From contig JADKGA010000002.1 in the NCBI GenBank assembly GCA_016717165.1, forward strand, positions 248,001 through 312,000: a DNA stretch of 64,000 nt, written 5' to 3'. The notes below the pieces were generated by a model that was given only the letters and a program-made list of their open reading frames with translations, was not told the origin of the DNA and did no database searches. Of this stretch, positions 1-9,088 are shown piece by piece. Each line of letters begins with the position of its first letter. Position 1 is the first letter of the stretch. This stretch comes from Candidatus Lutibacillus vidarii. GTDB lineage: Bacteria > Actinomycetota > Actinomycetes > Actinomycetales > Dermatophilaceae. A program made the position numbers and the translations under genes.

Positions 1-169
1 TTCGCTGCGGGATTCCATGATCCGCCGTCAGCGTGTGTACGATGTCACACATCTTCTCCTGGGAGATAGCAGGTGTGGCGGTCGGCAGGGGGTTCGACAG
101 GGGATAGCCGCCATACCGCTGAAGAACGTTTCATCATCAATCACCACTGACAGTGCAGGAGCACATTTT

Positions 170-493
170 ATGGCTCAGCGAATCCAGGTCGTCCTCGAGG
201 ACGACATCGACGGTTCGGTCGCCTCCGAGACCGTTCACTTCGCTCTCGACGGCGTCACGTACGAGATCGACCTTTCCGAAGAGAACGCCACCAGCCTGCG
301 GGACGCCTTCGCTCCGTGGGTCGGCGGCGCGCGGCGCTCCGGTGGCCGCAAGACGGTCTCCCGTCGGAGCTCCGGCCCGGCCAAGGCGAATGTCTCCGAC
401 GTCCGCACCTGGGCCCGCGACAACGGGTACACGGTCAACGAGCGCGGTCGCATCCCCGCCTCGATCCAGGAAGCCTACGACCGGGCGCACTGA
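170..493 (+). CDS. lsr2: Lsr2 nucleoid-associated protein
   Basis: A 107-residue protein that begins MAQRIQVVLEDDIDG, the standard Lsr2 N-terminus. Lsr2 is the actinobacterial H-NS analogue: it bridges DNA, binds AT-rich minor groove and silences foreign genes. Residues 1 to about 55 form the dimerisation region. A basic linker rich in Arg, Ser and Gly follows. The C-terminal part contains the AT-hook-like RGR at 92-94, which contacts DNA. Length is normal for the family (about 110). The frame is open upstream to position 17, but the ATG at 170 is preceded by CAGGAG at a suitable distance and matches the family start. A strong hairpin follows the gene. The 169 bases to the left hold no gene I can support. 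Confidence 0.96.
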   Translation: MAQRIQVVLEDDIDGSVASETVHFALDGVTYEIDLSEENATSLRDAFAPWVGGARRSGGRKTVSRRSSGPAKANVSDVRTWARDNGYTVNERGRIPASIQEAYDRAH

Positions 494-545
494 CTCGAGC
501 GGTCGGGAGGACGGCGCGCGCGTCAGCGCGCCGTCCGCCCGGACC

Positions 546-584
546 AGGTGAGGGGCGGGTCCACCATGGGCCCGCCCCTCACCT
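546..584 (+). terminator. Intrinsic-type hairpin after lsr2
   Basis: A perfect 14-base inverted repeat (AGGTGAGGGGCGGG and its complement) around an 11-base loop, 53 bases past the lsr2 stop. No T-run follows, which is usual for GC-rich actinobacteria. It lies between lsr2 and the convergent ligD polymerase gene and could serve both strands. Confidence 0.75.
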
Positions 585-619
585 GTGCTGCACCACCTCA
601 CGCGTTGGCGGCATCGCGG

Positions 620-1585
620 TCATGAGGGGGCTGGCCCGGCTGGCCCGGCTGGCCCGTCCGCGGGGCGCAGACCAGCCGCCAGGTCGCCGAGGCGGTCGAA
701 ACGGGCCAGCGCGTCGTCGAGCATCAGCTGGTCCAGGGCGCCGTCCGTGGCCGCGCCGGCCTCGACCTCGTCCCACGTCCGCGGGGCAGCGACCCAGGGC
801 AGCTCCCGCCCGCGCAGGCTGTACGGGCTGATCGTGGTCTTGGCCGCGGTGTTCTGGCTCCAGTCGAGGAGCACCTTCCCGGGCCGCAGCGACTTGGTCA
901 TCTTCCACACGACGAGGTCCGGATGGGCCGCGGTGAGGTCCTGGGCCAGCTGCTGGGCGACGGCACGGATGTCGTCGCTGGAGTGGACGCCGGGGAGGGC
1001 GGCATACAGCTGCATGCCCTTGGACCCTGAGGTGACCGGGACGAGGACCAGACCGATCGCGCTGAGCCGTTCCCGGACGAGCAGGGCGACGCGGGAGCAC
1101 TCGCGCAGGCCGGCGCCAGGGCCCGGGTCGAGGTCGATGACCATCCGATCGGGGTTGCGCGGCTCACCCTCGGCGTCGAGGCGCCACTGCGGGACGTGCA
1201 GCTCGAGCGAGCCGAGGTTGGCCAGATAGGCCAGGGCGGCCCGGTCGGGGACGAGCGGAAAGGTCACCGTGTCGTGGCCGACGGCCTCGGGGGAGCTCCG
1301 CCGCGACCCGGTCGAGGAGACCACCTGCCGGGGCAGCCAGCCCGGGGCCCCGGAGGGCAGGTTCTTCTCGAAGAAGCTGATGCCGCCGACGCCCTCCGGC
1401 CACCGGACCCGGGTGACCGGTCGGCCGGCGAGGAGCGGCAGGAGCAGGTCGGCGACCCGCATGTAGTAGTTGAGGACCTCCCCTTTGGTGGTCTCGGTCG
1501 CCGGGTAGAGCACCTTGTCGAGGTTGCTCAAGGCCAGGGTGCGACCGGCTACGTCGACCCGCACCGTCGTCGCCGGGTCAGCCAT
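620..1585 (-). CDS. ligD: LigD-type NHEJ polymerase/primase (PolDom)
   Basis: Polymerase domain of the LigD family, an archaeo-eukaryotic primase-like enzyme that fills gaps and adds ribonucleotides at broken ends before Ku-dependent ligation. The metal-binding DLD lies at residues 151-153, the nucleotide-binding SGSKG at 186-190, and a further conserved Asp in LDWSQN at about 241. This is a stand-alone 321-residue protein, whereas in Pseudomonas or mycobacterial LigD the domain is fused to nuclease and ligase. The ATG at 1585 overlaps the end of the upstream ligase gene by 8 bases, so the two are probably translationally coupled. A GTG three codons earlier (1594) is the alternative start. 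The C-terminus is a Gly/Pro/Ala repeat. Confidence 0.9.
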   Translation of the reverse strand: MADPATTVRVDVAGRTLALSNLDKVLYPATETTKGEVLNYYMRVADLLLPLLAGRPVTRVRWPEGVGGISFFEKNLPSGAPGWLPRQVVSSTGSRRSSPEAVGHDTVTFPLVPDRAALAYLANLGSLELHVPQWRLDAEGEPRNPDRMVIDLDPGPGAGLRECSRVALLVRERLSAIGLVLVPVTSGSKGMQLYAALPGVHSSDDIRAVAQQLAQDLTAAHPDLVVWKMTKSLRPGKVLLDWSQNTAAKTTISPYSLRGRELPWVAAPRTWDEVEAGAATDGALDQLMLDDALARFDRLGDLAAGLRPADGPAGPAGPAPS

Positions 1586-2570
1586 GGTCCCCACCCTTCG
1601 GTATGTCGGTCAGGTCGCCCCATCCCGCAGTGCCCTCGCCCGGGCCGTCGGCGAGGTCGGCTGGCGTGCGGTCGAGCCGGCGGCCTCGGTAGCTGGGCTG
1701 TCGCAGCCGACCCGAGCTGTTGACCCCGAGGGAGTTGACGTCGACAACGAGCTCTGGCCGCACCCAGGTCGTCCCCGCGGCGTCGACCCCGGGGACCTCG
1801 GTCGCGAACGGGGAGGCGGCCGTCGTCAGCGGCCGCAGATCCGCCAGCAGCGCCGCGCCCGCGCGACCGGACAGCCCGCTGCCGACCCGCCCCCGGTAGA
1901 CGAGCCCGTCCGGCCCGGGGACCCCGACGAGCACCGCGCCGAGGGTGTCGGTCCGCCCCTCCTCGACCCGCCAGCCACCGACGACGACCGAGAGGGTGCC
2001 CCGGTGCGGGGTCTTCAGCCACGCGTCGCTGCGCCGACCGGGACGGTAGGGGGCGTCGAGGCGTTTGCTCACCACTCCCTCGAGCCCCTGCTCGGCGGTC
2101 GCCGCCAGCAGCGTCGCGCCGTCGGTGAAGGTTGGCGGCACCTGCCAGTGCGGGCCTGCGAGCCCGAGCGCCTCGAGCGACGCTCGGCGCTGCGCGAACG
2201 GCCGCCCGATGAGGTCGGTGCCATCGAGGCGGAGCAGGTCGAAGACCAGGTAGCTCGCCGGGCGACGCGCGGCCAAAGTGGCCGCCTTGCGTCGGTCTTG
2301 GACGTGCAGCCGTTCGGCGAGGGCCTCGAACGAGGGCACCGAGTCGACCATGACGACGACCTCGCCGTCGAGGAGGACGTCATGGCCGAGGTCGGCCAGG
2401 GCAGCGAGCTCGGGGAAGGCGACGGTGACCTCGCGTTCGGTGCGCGACCACAGCCGCAGCCGGCCGCCGACCACCTCGGCGAGGATGCGCATGCCATCCC
2501 ACTTGACCTCGTGGACCCACTCCGGCCCGGCCGGTATGCCGGTCGCCGTCGCGGCAAGCATGGGACGCAT
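1578..2570 (-). CDS. ATP-dependent DNA ligase (LigD ligase domain type)
   Basis: A 330-residue ATP-dependent DNA ligase. Motif I is EVKWDGMR, with the adenylated lysine at residue 23. It is followed by the LLDGEVVV segment, the LEGVVSKR motif typical of LigD/LigC ligases, and the WLKTPH motif. The C-terminal half is an OB fold. The gene is transcribed with the downstream polymerase-domain gene (8-base overlap) and diverges from ku with only 60 bases between the starts, so one short intergenic region probably controls the whole end-joining set. The function is sealing double-strand breaks in non-homologous end joining. No nuclease/phosphoesterase domain is present in either half. Confidence 0.9.
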   Translation of the reverse strand: MRPMLAATATGIPAGPEWVHEVKWDGMRILAEVVGGRLRLWSRTEREVTVAFPELAALADLGHDVLLDGEVVVMVDSVPSFEALAERLHVQDRRKAATLAARRPASYLVFDLLRLDGTDLIGRPFAQRRASLEALGLAGPHWQVPPTFTDGATLLAATAEQGLEGVVSKRLDAPYRPGRRSDAWLKTPHRGTLSVVVGGWRVEEGRTDTLGAVLVGVPGPDGLVYRGRVGSGLSGRAGAALLADLRPLTTAASPFATEVPGVDAAGTTWVRPELVVDVNSLGVNSSGRLRQPSYRGRRLDRTPADLADGPGEGTAGWGDLTDIPKGGDHG

Positions 2571-2630
2571 GGAGGCATTGTGCCTGCCCCGGGGGCTGAG
2601 GGCGGTCGGGACCGGGCGTCATACTGTGGC

Positions 2631-3428
2631 ATGCGCGCGATCTGGAAGGGTGCCGTCTCCTTCGGCCTGGTCAATGTGCCCGTGCGGCTCTACTCGGCCA
2701 CCGAGAACCATGACGTGCAGTTCCGGCAGGTGCACCGCGAGGACGGCGGACGCATCCGGTACAAGCGGATCTGCAGCGTCGACGGGGCCGAGGTCTCCTT
2801 CGACGATATCGCCAAGGGCTTTGAGACCGAGGACGGCCAGATGGTCGTCCTGACCGACGACGACTTCGCCCACCTGCCCGCCCAGTCGAGCAAGGAGATC
2901 GCGGTCGAGAAGTTCGTCCCGGGCGACCAGATCGACCCGATGCTCCTCGACAAGTCCTACTACCTTGAGCCGGACAAGTCCGCGGCCAAGGCCTATGCGC
3001 TGCTGCGTGATGCGCTGGTCCAGACCGAGCGGATGGCCGTGGTCACGGTGTCGATCCGGACCCGGATGACGATGGCGGTCCTGCGCGTGCGCGATGGCGT
3101 CATCGTCATGCAGACGATGCTCTGGCCGGACGAGGTGCGCTCGCCGGAGTTCGCCAACCTCGGCGACGAGGTGCACGCCACCGAGAAGGAGCTCGCCATG
3201 GCGCACCTGCTCGTGGACTCCCTCGCCGGCGACTACGACCCGGACGACTACGAGGACGACTACGCCGCCGCCGTCCAGGCCGTCGTGGAGGCCAAGGTCT
3301 CCGGCGGCGAGGTCACCGAGGTCCCGACCGCCGGCGACTCCTCAGGCGAGGTCGTCGACCTGCTCGAGGCGCTCCAGCGCAGCGTGGACCGGGCCAAGGC
3401 CGCCCGCGGCGAGGCCGCCGCGAGCTGA
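2631..3428 (+). CDS. ku: Ku, non-homologous end-joining end-binding protein
   Basis: A 265-residue homodimeric bacterial Ku that begins MRAIWKGAVSFGLVNVPV, the signature Ku N-terminus. It forms a ring that threads onto double-strand break ends and recruits the LigD polymerase and ligase. The core Ku barrel fills residues 1 to about 235. The C-terminal tail holds an acidic Asp/Glu/Tyr stretch and then a helix with Lys/Arg and Ala, shorter than the long lysine-rich tails of some actinobacterial Ku proteins. The ATG at 2631 matches the conserved start; the frame is open far upstream on the strand opposite the ligase gene, which is not coding. Confidence 0.96.
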   Translation: MRAIWKGAVSFGLVNVPVRLYSATENHDVQFRQVHREDGGRIRYKRICSVDGAEVSFDDIAKGFETEDGQMVVLTDDDFAHLPAQSSKEIAVEKFVPGDQIDPMLLDKSYYLEPDKSAAKAYALLRDALVQTERMAVVTVSIRTRMTMAVLRVRDGVIVMQTMLWPDEVRSPEFANLGDEVHATEKELAMAHLLVDSLAGDYDPDDYEDDYAAAVQAVVEAKVSGGEVTEVPTAGDSSGEVVDLLEALQRSVDRAKAARGEAAAS

Positions 3429-3543
3429 CCCGCACGGACCGTGCCGTGCCGTCCGGGCCGCCGCCCAGCCGGGGCCGGCGTCCTGCCAGCGGCTCCGCCC
3501 TACGAAGGGATCCGCCCCGCCCGCTGCCCCCTATTGTCGCGCC

Positions 3544-4422
3544 ATGCCCGAAGGCCACCACCTGCACCGGCTCGCCGCCGCGCTCGACGAGGCGTTCGCA
3601 GGGACCACCCCCGAGGTGTCGAGCCCGCAGGGCCGGTTCACCGGCGGCGCCGCACTGCTGGACGGGCACCCGGTCGTGGAGGCCTTCGCCGCGGGGAAGC
3701 ACCTCTTCGTCGAGTTCGCCGGGGCGGCATACCTCCATGTCCACCTCGGGCTCATCGGGCAGTTCGACATCACGCCGCTCGTCGCGCCGGACACGGTGCC
3801 CCCGGCCGTGGGTGCGGTGCGGGTCCGGCTGCGCAACGAGGGGTATGTTGCCGACCTGCGTGGGGCGACCCTGTGCGAGACCGCGACCGCTGGGGACGTC
3901 GAGCAGGTCCTCGGGCGGCTCGGCCCGGACCCGCTCCGGCCCGGCGTCGACCCGGCGCCGGCCTGGGCGCGGATAGCCAAGAGCCCGCGGACCATCGCCG
4001 ACCTGCTCATGGACCAGTCCGTCCTCGCAGGCGTCGGCAATGTCTACCGCTCCGAGACGCTTTTCCGGCATCGGGTCGACCCCTTCCGGCCGGGCAGGGA
4101 GATCCGTCGGGCGACCTTCGACGCGATCTGGCGCGACCTGCTCCTCCTCATGCCGATCGGCGTCCGGCTCGGCCAGATCGTCACCATGGCCGACCAGGTC
4201 GAGGACGTCCTCGGCGAGGGGGTGGACACGTCGTTGGTTCCTCCGCTGGGCGGCACCGTGTCGGCGTGGCGGCGCGGGGTTGTCGGCGGGGCGGTGGAAC
4301 GTCGCTACTACGTCTACAAGCGTCAGGGCGAGCCCTGCCTGGTCTGCGGCTCGCGGATCCGGACGGCCGTCGTGGCCGGCCGGAACCTGTTCTGGTGCGG
4401 CCGCTGCCAGCGACGCCGGTGA
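3544..4422 (+). CDS. Fpg/Nei family DNA glycosylase (Nei1-like)
   Basis: A bifunctional DNA glycosylase/AP lyase for oxidised bases in base-excision repair. Mature Pro2 is the Schiff-base nucleophile and Glu3 the general acid, within the start MPEGHHLHRL. The MPEGH form, rather than MPEGDT, resembles the mycobacterial Nei1 group. The helix-two-turn-helix segment contains AGVGNVYRSE. The C-terminal zinc finger has four cysteines (CLVC and CGRC) at about residues 264-288. The length of 292 is typical. The gene follows ku by about 115 bases, so a second repair gene lies beside the end-joining cluster. I cannot assign the exact lesion preference from sequence. Confidence 0.92.
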   Translation: MPEGHHLHRLAAALDEAFAGTTPEVSSPQGRFTGGAALLDGHPVVEAFAAGKHLFVEFAGAAYLHVHLGLIGQFDITPLVAPDTVPPAVGAVRVRLRNEGYVADLRGATLCETATAGDVEQVLGRLGPDPLRPGVDPAPAWARIAKSPRTIADLLMDQSVLAGVGNVYRSETLFRHRVDPFRPGREIRRATFDAIWRDLLLLMPIGVRLGQIVTMADQVEDVLGEGVDTSLVPPLGGTVSAWRRGVVGGAVERRYYVYKRQGEPCLVCGSRIRTAVVAGRNLFWCGRCQRRR

Positions 4423-4508
4423 CCGCTACCAGCCGGCACGAGCGCCGTTGCGGCCGCGTCGTGCTGGCTCGCGCGGTCCGCCTCCCCTTCGCCGGGTAAC
4501 GTCGGGGT

Positions 4509-5690
4509 ATGACGTCCCCGGCCTTACCTTCCGAGCCCGGCCCGCCCTCGGTCTCACCCGAGGCCATGGTCTCGGCCGAGGCGGTCGCCGTGGCCGAGGT
4601 GGATGCGGCGCCGGACGGCGAGCGGTCCGGGCGTCGAGCCCGGTGGATGCTGCTGGCCAGCCTGCCGTGCTGGCTGGGCCTCGTTGGGACCATGGTGGCC
4701 GTCGCCATCCGAGGCGGCACGACCATGCCGATGGCGGCGGAGGTGCTTCAGGCACCCGCGGCCCTGCTCAGTGCACTCGGGCTGCTCTTCGCCGCCGACG
4801 GGATCGGCGGTCGGCTCGACCCAGACGGCCCCGGCGCGGACCTGTCATCGGGGCTGGCCAGGCTCCGCATCGTCCTCGACCTCGGTCGCCCGCCCAGGTG
4901 GGGGAGCTGGGCGGCATACCTCGTTCCGGGGCTCTTGCTGGCGACCCTGCTCGCAGCGGGGCTAAGCGAGTTCCCTGACCCCGGGCCGCTCGCCAGGCTG
5001 GCCGTTCCCATCCTCGCCGTGGCCACCCTCGCCTTCTGGACGGTGCTCGTGGTCGGCGTTCGCCGGGTGATCGGGCCGGTCGAGCCGCAGGTGAGCCAGG
5101 TCGCGGCCGCCTCGGACAGTGACGTCGACACCCGTCCTCGGGCAGGGTGGGTGAGCGCCCCCGATCCTGATCTGCCGCGCATCCGGATCGTCCAGCTCGA
5201 CCCGGCGACTCTCGCCGCGCTCGCCGACGGTGACCTGGCCGCCGCGTCGGCCACCTCGCCGGTGCCCTTGACGCCCTACTGCGTCGCCGAGGACTGGCGC
5301 TGGACCTGGCGGTACCGGGCCGGGCAGGTCCTGGAGGACCCGTCGAGCCAGGCGTGGGTCACCGGCCTGGTGTGGGCGGAGGACCTGGGCCAGGTCGTCG
5401 GCCGGGCCGGCTTCCACGGCCCGCCGGACGCGGAGGGGATGGTGGAGGTCGGATATGCCGTCGACCCCGATTTCCGACGCCGTGGGTACGCGACTGCCGC
5501 GCTCTCGACCCTGCTCGACCGAGCCGCGGCGGATCCGGCGGTCAGCGTCGTGCGCGCCAGCATCAGCCCCGGGAACCTGGCCTCCGAGCGGCTTGCCGCG
5601 CGCTACGGGTTCGTCCAGGTGGGGGAGCACTGGGACGAGGAGGACGGGCTCGAGCTCGTCTACGAGCGGGCCGCGCGCCCCATCGGGTAG
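4509..5690 (+). CDS. Membrane-anchored GNAT acetyltransferase
   Basis: A 393-residue two-part protein. After an Ala/Glu-rich leader (1-40), residues about 45-190 contain roughly four hydrophobic segments (around 45-65, 70-95, 135-155 and 165-185). Residues about 215-390 form a GNAT fold: the acetyl-CoA site is read in VDPDFRRRGYATAAL, and the C-terminal NLASERLAARYGF matches the RimJ/RimL-type end. The start region MLTPYCVAEDW style preceding the domain fits small-molecule or protein N-acetyltransferases. The substrate is unknown. The gene is monocistronic. The membrane-GNAT fusion is unusual. A polymorphic family in Micrococcales may exist, but I do not recognise a named one. Confidence 0.75.
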   Translation: MTSPALPSEPGPPSVSPEAMVSAEAVAVAEVDAAPDGERSGRRARWMLLASLPCWLGLVGTMVAVAIRGGTTMPMAAEVLQAPAALLSALGLLFAADGIGGRLDPDGPGADLSSGLARLRIVLDLGRPPRWGSWAAYLVPGLLLATLLAAGLSEFPDPGPLARLAVPILAVATLAFWTVLVVGVRRVIGPVEPQVSQVAAASDSDVDTRPRAGWVSAPDPDLPRIRIVQLDPATLAALADGDLAAASATSPVPLTPYCVAEDWRWTWRYRAGQVLEDPSSQAWVTGLVWAEDLGQVVGRAGFHGPPDAEGMVEVGYAVDPDFRRRGYATAALSTLLDRAAADPAVSVVRASISPGNLASERLAARYGFVQVGEHWDEEDGLELVYERAARPIG

Positions 5691-5910
5691 CCCGTCGCAG
5701 TAGGTCAGAGGCGCGCAGCCTCCGGTGTCCGCTCTGAGCGAACCGCATCCGTCGCGCCGAGCAGCGGGAACAGGTCGGCTCACGCCGTCGTTGGCACGGG
5801 CAAGGATCGGAGCGCTGCGGTATGCCGTCCACGCCATCGCCGGGCCCTCGGCGAATGGCATGGTTACGATCGAAGGACGCAGCGGTCCCGCGTAGGTAGG
5901 AGTGGAAGCA

Positions 5911-8460
5911 ATGTTCGAACGGTTCACGGACCGCGCCCGGCGAGTCGTCGTGCTCGCGCAGGAAGAGGCGCGCATGCTCAACCACAACTACATCGGGACC
6001 GAGCACATCCTCCTCGGCCTGATCCACGAGGGTGAGGGCCTGGCCGCCAAAGCCCTGGAGAACCTCGACATCTCGCTGGCCGCCGTGCGCGAGCAGGTCA
6101 CCGACATCATCGGCAAGGGCCAGAGCGCCCCGACCGGGCACATCCCGTTCACCCCGCGCGCCAAGAAGGTCCTCGAGTACTCTCTGCGCGAGGGCCTCCA
6201 GCTTGGGCACACCTATATCGGGACCGAGCACATCCTCCTCGGCCTCATCCGCGAGGGTGAGGGCGTGGCCGCGCAGGTGCTCGTCAAGCTCGGCGCCGAC
6301 CTCAACAAGGTCCGCCAGCAGGTCATCCAGCTGCTCGCCGGCTACCAGGGCCAGCCGGGCGAGAAGTCCGCGGCGGGCGTCGGCCCCAGTCAGGGCCCGG
6401 CAGAGGGGACGCCGGCGGGCTCGCTCGTCCTCGACCAGTTCGGCCGCAATCTCACCCAGGCGGCCCGCGAGGGCAAGCTCGACCCAGTCATCGGGCGCGA
6501 AAGAGAGATCGAGCGGGTCATGCAGGTGCTGTCCCGCCGCACCAAGAACAACCCGGTTCTCATCGGGGAGCCCGGCGTCGGCAAGACCGCCGTCGTGGAG
6601 GGGTTGGCCCAGGACATCGTCCGCGGGACCGTGCCGGAGACCCTCAAGGACAAGCAGCTGTACACCCTCGACCTCGGCGCCTTGGTGGCCGGGTCGCGCT
6701 ACCGCGGTGACTTCGAGGAGCGCCTCCGCAAGGTGCTCAAGGAGATCCGGACCCGGGGCGACATCATCATCTTCATCGACGAGATCCACACCCTCGTCGG
6801 TGCCGGAGCGGCCGAGGGCGCGATCGACGCCGCCTCCATCCTCAAGCCGATGCTCGCCCGCGGTGAGCTGCAGACCATCGGTGCGACGACCCTCGACGAG
6901 TACCGCAAGCACATCGAGAAGGACTCGGCGCTGGAGCGGCGGTTCCAACCCATCCAGGTTGCCGAGCCGACCCTGAAACACACCATCGAGATCCTCAAGG
7001 GTCTGCGGGACCGCTACGAGGCACACCACCGGGTCACCATCACCGATGGCGCACTCGTCGCGGCGGCGACGATGGCCGATCGCTATGTCAACGACCGCTT
7101 CCTCCCGGACAAGGCCATCGACCTCATCGACGAGGCGGGTGCTCGGCTCCGGATCCGGCGGATGACCGCACCACCGGACCTGCGCGAGTTCGACGAGCGG
7201 ATCGCCGCCGTGCGCCGGCAGAAGGAGGCCGCCATCGACGGCCAGGACTTCGAGAAGGCCGCCCGGCTGCGGGACGACGAGAAGCAGCTCATGCTCGCCA
7301 AGCACGAGCGCGAGGCTGCCTGGAAGTCCGGTGACATGGATGTCGTCGCCGAGGTCGACGAGGAGCTCATCGCCGAGGTGCTCGCAGCGTCCACCGGCAT
7401 ACCGGTGTTCAAGCTGACCGAGGAGGAGTCCTCGCGCCTGCTCAACATGGAGTCCGAGCTGCACAAGCGCATCGTCGGGATGGACGACGCCATCAAGGCG
7501 CTCTCCCAGGCCATCCGACGCACCCGTGCTGGTCTGAAGGACCCCCGCCGCCCCGGTGGGTCGTTCATCTTCGCCGGGCCGACCGGCGTCGGCAAGACCG
7601 AGCTCGCCAAGACCTTGGCCGAGTTCCTCTTCGGCGACGAGGACGCCCTCATCCAGCTCGACATGTCGGAGTACTCCGAGAAGCACACCGTCTCGCGGTT
7701 GTTCGGGTCACCCCCTGGGTATGTCGGCTACGAGGAGGGCGGCCAGCTCACCGAGAAGGTGCGGCGTCGTCCGTTCTCGGTCGTTCTCTTCGACGAGGTC
7801 GAGAAGGCGCACCCGGACATCTTCAACTCACTGCTCCAGGTCCTCGAGGACGGCCGGCTCACCGACAGCCAGGGCCGGGTCGTCGACTTCAAGAACACCG
7901 TCATCATCATGACAACCAACCTCGGCACCCGGGATATCACCAAGGGCAGCCTGGGCTTCTCTGCAGGCCCGGACAGCCGCTCCGAGTACGACCGGATGAA
8001 GAACAAGGTGACCGACGAGCTGAAGAACCACTTCCGTCCCGAGTTCCTCAACCGGGTTGACGACGTCATTGTCTTCCCGCAGCTGACCAAGGACGAGATC
8101 GTCGCGATCGTCGACCTGGAGATCGCCAAGCTCGACGTCCGGCTCCGCGACAAGGACATGGGGATGGAGCTGACGACGGCGGCCAAGGAGCTGTTGGCGA
8201 AGAAGGGCTACGACCCCGTTCTCGGCGCCCGGCCGCTGCGCCGGACGATCCAGCGCGAGATCGAGGACGTGCTCTCCGAGAAGATCCTCTACGGCCAGCT
8301 CAAGCCGGGCGAGTTCGTCCTCGTGGGGACGAGCGGCGAGGGCGCGGAGGAGATCTTTACCTTCGAGGGTTCCGCGCGCTCGATGACTCTTCCCGAGATC
8401 CCCGACACGCCCCCGGTCGACGCCGTCGCAGACCAGGTCACGGACCTCGCCGCGGACTGA
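5911..8460 (+). CDS. clpC: ClpC, AAA+ unfoldase of the Clp protease
   Basis: An 849-residue class I Clp ATPase that delivers substrates to ClpP. Two Clp N-terminal repeats occupy residues 1 to about 145. AAA module 1 has Walker A GEPGVGKT near 219. A UVR/coiled-coil middle region (EFDERIAAVRRQKEAAI, near 426) marks ClpC rather than ClpB or ClpA. AAA module 2 has GPTGVGKTE near 556. The C-terminus is acidic. The start ATG has TAGGAG upstream and matches the conserved MFERFTDRARRVVVLAQEEA. Size and domain order are canonical. In mycobacteria ClpC1 is essential and also follows lsr2 in gene order, though here repair genes lie between. Confidence 0.98.
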   Translation: MFERFTDRARRVVVLAQEEARMLNHNYIGTEHILLGLIHEGEGLAAKALENLDISLAAVREQVTDIIGKGQSAPTGHIPFTPRAKKVLEYSLREGLQLGHTYIGTEHILLGLIREGEGVAAQVLVKLGADLNKVRQQVIQLLAGYQGQPGEKSAAGVGPSQGPAEGTPAGSLVLDQFGRNLTQAAREGKLDPVIGREREIERVMQVLSRRTKNNPVLIGEPGVGKTAVVEGLAQDIVRGTVPETLKDKQLYTLDLGALVAGSRYRGDFEERLRKVLKEIRTRGDIIIFIDEIHTLVGAGAAEGAIDAASILKPMLARGELQTIGATTLDEYRKHIEKDSALERRFQPIQVAEPTLKHTIEILKGLRDRYEAHHRVTITDGALVAAATMADRYVNDRFLPDKAIDLIDEAGARLRIRRMTAPPDLREFDERIAAVRRQKEAAIDGQDFEKAARLRDDEKQLMLAKHEREAAWKSGDMDVVAEVDEELIAEVLAASTGIPVFKLTEEESSRLLNMESELHKRIVGMDDAIKALSQAIRRTRAGLKDPRRPGGSFIFAGPTGVGKTELAKTLAEFLFGDEDALIQLDMSEYSEKHTVSRLFGSPPGYVGYEEGGQLTEKVRRRPFSVVLFDEVEKAHPDIFNSLLQVLEDGRLTDSQGRVVDFKNTVIIMTTNLGTRDITKGSLGFSAGPDSRSEYDRMKNKVTDELKNHFRPEFLNRVDDVIVFPQLTKDEIVAIVDLEIAKLDVRLRDKDMGMELTTAAKELLAKKGYDPVLGARPLRRTIQREIEDVLSEKILYGQLKPGEFVLVGTSGEGAEEIFTFEGSARSMTLPEIPDTPPVDAVADQVTDLAAD

Positions 8461-8522
8461 CTCCCACTCATAACGTGGCGTTGAGGGACGAGTGAAGCGA
8501 CCTCAGGCCCTCACGGCATACC

Positions 8523-8948
8523 ATGGCGGGCATGGCCGTGGACCAGTCTGAGCGCTTGCGCGAGGCGGCCGACGACGTCATTCTTCCGCTGGCCGGCGGG
8601 ACGGTTGACCAGATCTGCGTCGACTTTGCCTTCACCTTGGTCATCGACGGCATGCACACGGTGCAGATCGCCCGCCCCGGACAGTTCCACGACGGCGCCA
8701 CCGAGCACGTGATCGACCCTGCCGTCCCCGCCTCGGTGCTCCCGCTGCTCGGGCTCCACCAGAGCGTGGTCAGGGACGCTCGCGCGGACAAGAACGGCAC
8801 GCTCCGGCTCCACTTCACCGCGGGGAGCTCGATCGTGGTCGCCCCCGACGACGAGTATGAGGCGTGGGAGGTCTGCGGCGGTATGCCCCCGGTGACCCCC
8901 GACTTCAGGCTGGTCTGCCTGCCCGGCGGGCGAGTCGAGTCGTTCTGA
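8523..8948 (+). CDS. DUF6188-like small protein
   Basis: A 141-residue protein with no signal peptide or membrane segment. The central part alternates short beta-strand-like segments (VDFAFTLVI, HTVQIARPGQF, LRLHFTAGSSIVVAP) and ends WEVCGGMPPVTPDF, a pattern I associate with the DUF6188 group of actinobacterial proteins of unknown function. Two in-frame ATG codons exist (8523 and 8532); neither has a convincing ribosome binding site. It is a single gene between clpC and ppk2 on the same strand. I cannot assign a role. Confidence 0.65.
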   Translation: MAGMAVDQSERLREAADDVILPLAGGTVDQICVDFAFTLVIDGMHTVQIARPGQFHDGATEHVIDPAVPASVLPLLGLHQSVVRDARADKNGTLRLHFTAGSSIVVAPDDEYEAWEVCGGMPPVTPDFRLVCLPGGRVESF

Positions 8949-9088
8949 CCCGTGCCGGTTCGGTGGCCCCCGATCCGCCCGTTCGCCTGAGTATCGCCCG
9001 GCACCTGAGCGTCCCGGCACACCGTGCGTCCATCTCGCGTTCAACCCGGGTCTAGTCGTGCGCGGGCGTGAGTGAAAGGATTCCGGGC

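Noticed and set aside
17..169. N-terminal extension of Lsr2 from position 17
   Set aside because: The extension is unlike Lsr2 and the ATG at 170 has a proper ribosome site.
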